A program made the translations under genes and the position numbers. DNA of 64,000 bases from Streptomyces megasporus (GTDB lineage: Bacteria > Actinomycetota > Actinomycetes > Streptomycetales > Streptomycetaceae): the NCBI RefSeq assembly GCF_000718985.1, contig NZ_JODL01000016.1, forward strand, positions 186,001 to 250,000. The letters are read 5' to 3'. Below are positions 58,451-64,000 of the stretch, in pieces. The notes beneath the pieces were generated by a model. That model searched no databases, had not been told where the DNA came from, and was given only the letters and a program-made list of their open reading frames with translations. Each line of letters opens with the position of its first letter. Position 1 is the stretch's first letter.

Positions 58451-59413
58451 TCAGACCGCGGCGGCGCGGACCATCTCCCGGCCGAGAGCCCGCAGGTACC
58501 GGGTCTCGTGGCTGCGGTTGCCCTTCAACGACCACTCGCGTTCCGCGCCGAGCAGTTCCATGGCGGCGGTGGCGAAGACGTAACCGGGCAGGGCGTCGAG
58601 CTCGGCGCCGGTGAGCGGGGCGTGCTTCCGGTAGAGGCTGGTCAGCAGGTCGACGCGCTCCGGGAGCGTGCGGGGGTCCTTGTGCATCAGGTTGACGGCG
58701 GCCATGGCCAGGTCGTGGATCCGCGCGTAGCGGTTGGAGACGGCGAAGTCGAGGATGGCCAACTCCCCCGAGCGGGTGCGCATCACGTTCGCCTTGGTCA
58801 GGTCACCGTGCGAGAAGGCCTGCGGGAGCCGGTCCGCCCGCAGCGCGCGGAAGGCGTCGACGGCGGCCGTCACCAGGGCGCGGTCCTCCGCCTCCAGCAG
58901 CGGGACCATCTCGGCGGCGAGGGTCTCGATCCTGGGGACCGCCCACCAGTCGTGGACGTGTTCCGGGGCGAAGTCCAGGGAGTGCACGCGGTGCAGTTGT
59001 CCGACGATCTCCTCGATCTCGAGGTCGCTCGGGTGTTCGTCGGCTTCCAGGAAGGTGGTCCCGTCCACCCTGTCCATCACCATCAGCCGGTTCCCGGAGG
59101 GCTCGTGGTGGAGCAGCGGCGAGCCGTCCGCGTGGTACACCCCGGGGTGGGCCACCCCGGCCTCCAGCACCCGCCGGACCACCTCGACGTAGCGCGCGCA
59201 CATGGCCGGGGTGCGGGCGGAGTTGAAGACCTTGACGACATAGCCGCCGTTCTCGGTGTCGACCATGATGTTGCAGTCGTCGTAGCCGACGTCCGAGACG
59301 CGGGTGGCGACCACGGTCCCCAGGGAGCACACGCGGGCGGCCCAGCGCACCAGGTCGTCCACGAGCCGGGGCGCGTGGATGCGCCGCAGCGGGTCGGGCG
59401 GGTTGTCGATCAC
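58451..59413 (-). CDS. APH-family phosphotransferase
   Basis: A 320-residue aminoglycoside-phosphotransferase/homoserine-kinase-fold enzyme. Lys61 lies in GGYVVKVFNSA, catalytic Asp204 and Asn209 in SHGDLTKANVM, and metal Asp222 in ILDFAVSN. HHEPSGNRLMVMDRVDGTTF is the hinge region. It may phosphorylate a pathway intermediate (a leaving group or protecting group) or the final product as self-resistance. Its position next to the MFS exporter favours the latter slightly. GTG start overlapping the MFS stop. The substrate cannot be assigned. Confidence 0.85.
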   Translation of the reverse strand: MIDNPPDPLRRIHAPRLVDDLVRWAARVCSLGTVVATRVSDVGYDDCNIMVDTENGGYVVKVFNSARTPAMCARYVEVVRRVLEAGVAHPGVYHADGSPLLHHEPSGNRLMVMDRVDGTTFLEADEHPSDLEIEEIVGQLHRVHSLDFAPEHVHDWWAVPRIETLAAEMVPLLEAEDRALVTAAVDAFRALRADRLPQAFSHGDLTKANVMRTRSGELAILDFAVSNRYARIHDLAMAAVNLMHKDPRTLPERVDLLTSLYRKHAPLTGAELDALPGYVFATAAMELLGAEREWSLKGNRSHETRYLRALGREMVRAAAV

Positions 59414-60639
59414 GGCGTCGTCCCCCGTTCCCGGAGGAAGACCACCAGCAGCCCGGCGGCGGCGACGGTCACCAGCGCGCCGGCCACGTGGAAGGGCGCG
59501 GTGAGGGTCAGGGCGTCGGCGATCGCTCCACCGGCCAGCGCGCCGACCATGCCGCTGCCGTACAGCACGATGCGGTGCGTGCCGGTGACCCGGCCCAGGA
59601 CCTCCCGCGGGGCTTCCCGCTGGCGGGTGGAGAGCGCCACCACGTTCCACAGGGCGAAGCCGCCGCTGCTCACCGCGAGCATCGCGGCCGCCACGTACGG
59701 GCTGTCGCTCAGCGCGATGACGACGGCGGGCAGTCCGGACAGCAGGGTTCCGGTGACGAGCACGGTGTGCGGCGCGAAGCGCTCCGCGAGCCGTTCGGCT
59801 CCGAGGGCTCCGGCGGTGCCGCCGACCGCTCCGGCCGCCAGCAGCAGACCGAAGCCGGCCTCCGGCAGTCCCAGGACGTCCCCGCTGTACACCACCAGGA
59901 CCGACCACCACGCGGAGTCGGCGAAGCAGATCGCCGCTCCGGAGCAGGTCACCGCCGCCAGCCGCGGGTTGCCCAGCAGCCAGCGCACCCCTCCCAGCAG
60001 CTCGGTCCGCAGCGGCGGGCGCTTGCCGTCCGGCCGCTCCACCGCCACGGTGGAGGCCGCCTTGGGCAGTGTCAGCACCAGGACGGCGGCGATGAGCAGC
60101 GCCGTCGCGTCCACCGCCACCGGCACGGACATGGCCGCGGCGAAGAGCAGCGCCCCGAGCAGCGGACCGATGAACTCGTTGCCGACGATCTCGGTGCCGA
60201 TCAGCCGTCCGTTGGCGCGTTCCAGCTGCGCCTCGGTCACCAGCCTCGGCAGGATGCTGTGCGAGGCCGTGTCCCGGAAGGTCTCCGCCACCCCGATCAC
60301 GAAGGCCGTCCCGGCCAGCAGCGGGATCGTCACGGCGTCCAGGAGGAGCACCACCAGCAGGGCGGAGAGCATCACCACGCGCAGCGCGTCCGCCGCCGCG
60401 ACCACCCGGGCGGGCGGGTAGCGGTCGGCGACCAGCCCCGCGCCGAGCCCGAACACCAGCCAGGCGCCCTGCTGGCAGGCGGTGATCAGGGCCACCCCGA
60501 AGGCGTTGTCGGAGACGGAGGCCGCGATGAGGGGCAGCGCGGCGGCACGGATGCCGTCCGCGACGTTGACGGCGGCGGCCGAGGTCCAGAACCTCCAGAA
60601 CGGGGCCCCGAGCCGCCTCGCCGCGAGGGTGTCGGTCAC
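59410..60639 (-). CDS. MFS exporter of the biosynthetic cluster
   Basis: A 409-residue major facilitator with about 12 helices: FWRFWTSAAAVNVADGIRAA as first helix, GLVADRYPPARVV as motif A, and ETFRDTASHSILPRLVTEAQ, then LERANGRLIGTEIVGNEFIG. That segment is the typical pattern of the MFS_3/enterobactin-exporter-like group, consistent with product efflux. The GTG overlaps the stop of the ATP-grasp gene; a GTG 3 nt earlier is equivalent. The C-terminus overlaps the kinase start, so the gene is translationally locked into the cluster. Confidence 0.88.
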   Translation of the reverse strand: MTDTLAARRLGAPFWRFWTSAAAVNVADGIRAAALPLIAASVSDNAFGVALITACQQGAWLVFGLGAGLVADRYPPARVVAAADALRVVMLSALLVVLLLDAVTIPLLAGTAFVIGVAETFRDTASHSILPRLVTEAQLERANGRLIGTEIVGNEFIGPLLGALLFAAAMSVPVAVDATALLIAAVLVLTLPKAASTVAVERPDGKRPPLRTELLGGVRWLLGNPRLAAVTCSGAAICFADSAWWSVLVVYSGDVLGLPEAGFGLLLAAGAVGGTAGALGAERLAERFAPHTVLVTGTLLSGLPAVVIALSDSPYVAAAMLAVSSGGFALWNVVALSTRQREAPREVLGRVTGTHRIVLYGSGMVGALAGGAIADALTLTAPFHVAGALVTVAAAGLLVVFLRERGTTP

Positions 60640-62027
60640 CACCGCCGCCCTCCGTCCTGCCCGGTCCGGCCGGCCGCCCGCGGCCCGTCCGGGTACCTGA
60701 CGCTCCCCCACTGGCCGCCGTTGTGGTGGTGGATGATCGTGGGGACCGAGCGCGGGCAGACCTTCGACCAGGCGCCGGCGGGCTCGCCGTCCACCACGAA
60801 GAAGCCGATGCTCACCTGCGTGGCGGGAAAGGAGAGCGCGTCCCGGGCGTCGTTCAGGTGGGGGAAGGGCACCGTCCCCGGGGGGATCAGCCGCTGCAGC
60901 ACGTGGGGGGCGTCGAGGTTCTCGGCGGCCGCGCGCAGCGCCGACCGGAACTCCCCCTCGTCCATGTCCGCTCCCAGCCGCACCCCCTGGCTCAGGCTGC
61001 CGATCGACGGCTTCAGCACCAGGTCGGTGTGCGCGCCGAAGGCGGCCTCGCCGTCGGCGAGCGCCTCCGGGGTCAGCAGCCACGTCTCCGGGATGCGGCG
61101 GCGCACCAGTTCGGCGGCGGCGGGCGACAGCAGTCCGCGCCGGGCGGCCTGGTGCAACAGGCCGAACGTGACCTTCTGGGCCTGCCACTCGGCGCGGAAG
61201 CCGGTGGTGAGCACGACGGCTCCGTCGACCGCGGCGTCCAGGACGGGCCGGGCGGAGTCGGGGTCCTGCGGCATGTCCTCCAGCAGGAACTCGCGGTGCA
61301 CCACGTCGACGGGCCTGCCGCGCAGCCGCAGCCGGCCGTGTTCGTAGCGCAGTTCGCGGTGGTGGCAGACGACCGTCTCGAAACCGCGGGCCGCGAACAG
61401 CTCCGCCATCCGCACGTGGTCCCGCAGGTAGGCGACGTCGTAGCCCTCCCAGTCCACCACGGCGAGCACCGGCCGGCCGTCGCCGCCGGCCAGCTTCTCG
61501 CACCTGCGGTGCACCGCCCGGGCGAGGAGGTCCATCGGGGTGCGGGCCCGGCAGCCGCCCGCGGCGAGGAGGTCGCGCAGTGGCCGGCGGGAGAAGCACG
61601 CGTCGTAGTCCTCCACCAGCAGTCCGCCCAGCCCCGCGCAGATGTTGATTTCGTTCGCCTGCCAGCCGTCCGAGCCGAGCAGGAAGTCGGAGCGGGAGAG
61701 CTCCACCTCGTGCGGGATCTCGGCCCGGACGAAGGGGCGCAGCGGGGCCGGGGTGCGGAGCTCCTCCAGCGCCGTGTCGATGTCGCCGTACAGCGCCACG
61801 GCCGGGTCGCTGCGCACCGCGGCGGTCAGCTCGCGGGACGCCTCGCCCAGCAGCTCGACCTCCTCGCGGTCCAGCAGGACCGGCACGGACGCCAGCGGTA
61901 TCCACTCGTCCGGGCGCGGCTGCATGGCCGCCGCCGCCCGCAGTTCCCGTTGCGCCTCGGCCAACGCGGCCACCGCGGCGTCCTCGTCGGCGCGCAGCCG
62001 ACTGTTGAGCTCGTCCAGGAGCCTCAT
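60636..62027 (-). CDS. ATP-grasp-like amide ligase (unassigned family)
   Basis: A 463-residue protein. A helical N-terminus (LDELNSRLRADEDAAVAALA) is followed by a preATP-grasp-like domain (RSDFLLGSDGWQANEINICA, then GLGG; VLAVVDWEGYDVAYLRDHVR) and a C-terminal ATP-grasp core. The core has LVLKPSIGSLSQGVRLG as nucleotide-binding lysine/glycine loop, PHVLQRLIPPGTVPFP and SIGFFVVDGEPAGAWSKVCP as metal/ATP strands. Such ligases join a carboxylate to an amine through an acyl-phosphate. The match is to the fold rather than to a named family. ATG overlaps the LanB-like stop and its stop overlaps the MFS start, so it probably works with the LanB-like protein. Confidence 0.65.
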   Translation of the reverse strand: MRLLDELNSRLRADEDAAVAALAEAQRELRAAAAMQPRPDEWIPLASVPVLLDREEVELLGEASRELTAAVRSDPAVALYGDIDTALEELRTPAPLRPFVRAEIPHEVELSRSDFLLGSDGWQANEINICAGLGGLLVEDYDACFSRRPLRDLLAAGGCRARTPMDLLARAVHRRCEKLAGGDGRPVLAVVDWEGYDVAYLRDHVRMAELFAARGFETVVCHHRELRYEHGRLRLRGRPVDVVHREFLLEDMPQDPDSARPVLDAAVDGAVVLTTGFRAEWQAQKVTFGLLHQAARRGLLSPAAAELVRRRIPETWLLTPEALADGEAAFGAHTDLVLKPSIGSLSQGVRLGADMDEGEFRSALRAAAENLDAPHVLQRLIPPGTVPFPHLNDARDALSFPATQVSIGFFVVDGEPAGAWSKVCPRSVPTIIHHHNGGQWGSVRYPDGPRAAGRTGQDGGRRW

Positions 62028-64000
62028 ACGGCAGTTCCCCCTGTCGCCGCCGTACCGCGCGCCACCAGGGTCCGGATCTCCGAGACCAGCGTTCCGCTCG
62101 GTGTCCGGAGCCACAGCGCCTCGGGGTGCGGCAGCATCTCGGTGAAGGTGACGGCGCGCGCCGTGCGCAGCGCGTGCGACAGGTTGGCCACGGACAGCGC
62201 GGACTCGAAGTCCAGCCACATGGGCTTGGGTTCGGCGTCCGTGAGGAAGAAGACGTGGCGCGGCATCCCGAGCCGTCGTCTCCAGTGGTGCACCTCCCGC
62301 CAGTGCCGCCCGGTGGCCCCCCGGGCGGGCAGCACGGGCACCGAGGCGAGCGGCGGGTCCCACCGGCGCCGCTGGAGCACCACCCCGTCGACGACGATCC
62401 TGGGGGTGTGCTCGCCCAGGCGCACCGCGGGCAGTTCCAGGGCGGGAAGGGCGCAGTGGGCCAGCCCTCCGGGGTCGACACCGTTGTCGTCGTAGTCGGG
62501 GAACAGCCAGTAGTCCTCGCCGCGTTCGGGGCTGTGCAGCCCGACGAAGCCGTTCTCCCACTCCCGCACGACCAGTTCGTCCACCGCGACGGGGCCGGCC
62601 CCCGGCCCCTGTTCCATCCGCTCAAGGCAGAGCAGGTGGTGCCCCAGCGGCGAGGAGTCCGTGCCCTTCTGGTCGCGCCTGATCTGCTGGATCATCGGTT
62701 TGGCGGGGGCGAGCGTGGCCTCGAGCAGTTTCCCGAGCCGGTCCAGCCGCCACGCCTCGTCGGAGAAGAGCGCGCGCCACGGCTGGGCCAGCGGCGGCCA
62801 GATGTGGTGCAGCTCGCTGAGCACGATCAGCCCCGGACCGGACGCGGCGGACGCCCCTCCCGTCAGCATCAGGTCGGCCGCGCCGAACAGCGGCCACGCC
62901 TCCAGGTCCGTGCGCAGCAGGCCCGCCTCCTCCAGGTCGGCGCGGGACAGTTCCACGCACTCCGCCGCGGCCGGCAGCAGCCGGACGAACGCCTCCGGCA
63001 TCCGCTCCGCGGCGGAGGGGGGCAGCGTCAGGCGGCGCACCTCGGCGGCGGGCAGCGTGTCCGTGCCCGGCCGCAGCAGCTCCTTGATCCGGCGCTGCCC
63101 GGACAGGCGCTGCGTGACGGCGCGGGAGGCCAGCAGGTCCAGCACCGTGCCGAGCCGCTCGCACAGCGCGCGCAGCCCCTCCGGTCCCACGGTGGCGCCC
63201 TCGATGTTGCCGGACGCCTCCTCGGACAGCACGAACCGGTCGGCGTAGAAACGGCCCCGGCCGCGCCAGGCCGGGCGGCCCGTGCACGCGGTGAAGTCCG
63301 CCGCGATCCCGTCGAGCTCCTCGGCCCGCCGGTGGTAGGGCCGTCGCGCGAACCGCTCGATCCTCTCCAGCAGGGCCGGTACCCGGCCGGCCCGCTCGGT
63401 GCCGGCCTCCCGCGCCACCCGGGCGACGTCGGAGGCCGGGTCGCCGGTGTAGCCGGGGACGCGGCGGTCCAGGGCGAGCAGCCCGCGGGCGGCGAGTTCG
63501 GCGGCGAGGGCCGCCGTCTTCTCGGTGTCCTCGCCGAGGAAGGCGGCGAGTCCGGCGAGGGAGCGCGAACCGTCCGCGGCCGCCAGCAGGGTCGCTTCCG
63601 CCTCGGTCGGGGGCGGCGCGGCCGGTCCGTCCCCCAGCAGTCGGCAGGGGCGGAGCAGCCCGGCACCGCCCTCCTCCACGATCGCGTCGATCAGGGCCTG
63701 GGCCGCCCAGTGGCTCAGGAAGACGCGCCGGCGGGCCGCCCTGCCGTCTCCGAGGCCGGTGTAGCGGACCGGGCCGAGCAGCGGGTCGTCGTACGTGATC
63801 GCGGTTCCGCCGTTCGGGGACGGGTCCGCCTCCCGGCCCTCCCCCAGGAGGAAGAGGTTGACCGGGCCGCCGTGGCCGCCGCTCTCGGCCTTGCCGCACA
63901 GGCGCTGCAGGTACCGGTAGGCCACCCGCTGGTTGGCGAAGCGCAGGGAACCGGCCGTCGCCTCCCGCACCAGGGTGTCGTGCGCGCCCCGGCTGTTCAT
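62024..64000 (-). CDS. LanB-like lantibiotic dehydratase / PEARL-type protein, 5' end outside the window
   Basis: 658 residues are visible and the reading frame continues past the window edge; the ATG at 64000 is probably internal. Family blocks are RFANQRVAYRYLQRLCGKAE, FLSHWAAQALIDAI, RGRFYADRFVLSEEASGNIE, LHHIWPPLAQPWRALFSDEA, MPRHVFFLTDAEPKPMWLDF and FTEMLPHPEALWLRTPSGTL. These match the tRNA-dependent N-terminal domain of LanB dehydratases. No elimination-domain sequence follows before the stop. LanB homologues without that domain include peptide aminoacyl-tRNA ligases (PEARLs) that add amino acids to a carrier peptide. A precursor peptide gene is not in the window and may lie beyond 64 kb. 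First visible gene of the operon. Confidence 0.8.
   Translation of the reverse strand: MNSRGAHDTLVREATAGSLRFANQRVAYRYLQRLCGKAESGGHGGPVNLFLLGEGREADPSPNGGTAITYDDPLLGPVRYTGLGDGRAARRRVFLSHWAAQALIDAIVEEGGAGLLRPCRLLGDGPAAPPPTEAEATLLAAADGSRSLAGLAAFLGEDTEKTAALAAELAARGLLALDRRVPGYTGDPASDVARVAREAGTERAGRVPALLERIERFARRPYHRRAEELDGIAADFTACTGRPAWRGRGRFYADRFVLSEEASGNIEGATVGPEGLRALCERLGTVLDLLASRAVTQRLSGQRRIKELLRPGTDTLPAAEVRRLTLPPSAAERMPEAFVRLLPAAAECVELSRADLEEAGLLRTDLEAWPLFGAADLMLTGGASAASGPGLIVLSELHHIWPPLAQPWRALFSDEAWRLDRLGKLLEATLAPAKPMIQQIRRDQKGTDSSPLGHHLLCLERMEQGPGAGPVAVDELVVREWENGFVGLHSPERGEDYWLFPDYDDNGVDPGGLAHCALPALELPAVRLGEHTPRIVVDGVVLQRRRWDPPLASVPVLPARGATGRHWREVHHWRRRLGMPRHVFFLTDAEPKPMWLDFESALSVANLSHALRTARAVTFTEMLPHPEALWLRTPSGTLVSEIRTLVARGTAATGGTAV

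Noticed and set aside
57305..60421. Very long plus-strand open frame (over 1,000 codons) opposite the amidinotransferase, kinase and MFS genes
   Set aside because: Composition is low-complexity and shows no domain; it mirrors the codon bias of three clear minus-strand genes.
1..64000. tRNA, rRNA, insertion sequences, phage or attachment sites
   Set aside because: I saw no cloverleaf-like segment, transposase, integrase or terminal inverted-repeat pair that I could defend.

Overview
The window looks like a chromosomal segment of a Streptomyces-type actinomycete. GC content is very high, GC is strongly favoured at the third codon position, GTG starts are common and genes often overlap by GTGA or ATGA. 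Several families typical of streptomycetes are present: DUF3027, DUF2771, a GAP-family protein, an actinobacterial XPB helicase, a PucR regulator and the futalosine menaquinone pathway. I recognised no rRNA, tRNA, CRISPR array, transposase or phage gene.

Layout. 1-3.7 kb: a broken gene end, two Nudix hydrolases, small membrane proteins, and a cupin-type XRE regulator divergent from a methyltransferase with a palindromic site between them. 3.8-10.2 kb (minus): a large sacsin/HSP90-like ATPase, an AI-2E family transporter and three small membrane proteins. 10.5-16 kb: a PucR regulator divergent from an aldehyde dehydrogenase / CoA-transferase / acyl-CoA dehydrogenase operon that fits glutarate degradation. 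The last gene has lost an internal segment and changed frame. 16.3-28.1 kb: a catabolic island with an APC permease, a GntR/FCD regulator, a Cache sensor-like protein, a cytochrome P450 with its own ferredoxin and reductase, a glutamine synthetase-like ligase, a signal-less substrate-binding protein, two class I amidotransferase-fold gamma-glutamyl hydrolases and an aldehyde dehydrogenase. This resembles gamma-glutamylated amine catabolism in which a P450 may take the place of the usual amine oxidase.

28.4-42 kb is core chromosome: SDR, DUF3027, MFS, DUF2771 lipoprotein, mqnB and mqnD, a cold-shock protein, a HAD phosphatase, an XPB-like partner protein, XPB and prolyl aminopeptidase. 42-46 kb is patchy: a frameshifted DUF2332 gene, a toxin-antitoxin-like cluster of four small genes, a GT87 mannosyltransferase-like protein and a repeat-extended small ORF. 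46.5-53.2 kb holds a HelD/HelR-like ATPase, a flavin disulfide oxidoreductase, a GNAT, a secreted SGNH esterase, CutC and an HD-domain protein.

53.3-64.0 kb (minus, running off the window) is a biosynthetic gene cluster of nine mostly overlapping genes. In transcription order they are: LanB-like dehydratase (5' end outside), ATP-grasp-like ligase, MFS exporter, APH-type kinase, amidinotransferase, YqcI/YcgG-type putative heme guanidine N-hydroxylase, VioC/clavaminate-synthase-type Fe(II)/2-oxoglutarate oxygenase, SbnA-like and SbnB-like 2,3-diaminopropionate enzymes. I infer a guanidino- or hydroxyguanidino-amino-acid product, assembled without an NRPS visible here. This is the strongest candidate for an undescribed system in the window.

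A recurrent feature of the housekeeping genes is a TAnnnT-like hexamer 6-7 nt before a start codon that lacks a Shine-Dalgarno, as expected for leaderless mRNAs. At least three loci carry frame breaks (14.9, 16.3 and 42.1 kb; possibly also base 50). These could be real decay or assembly errors.
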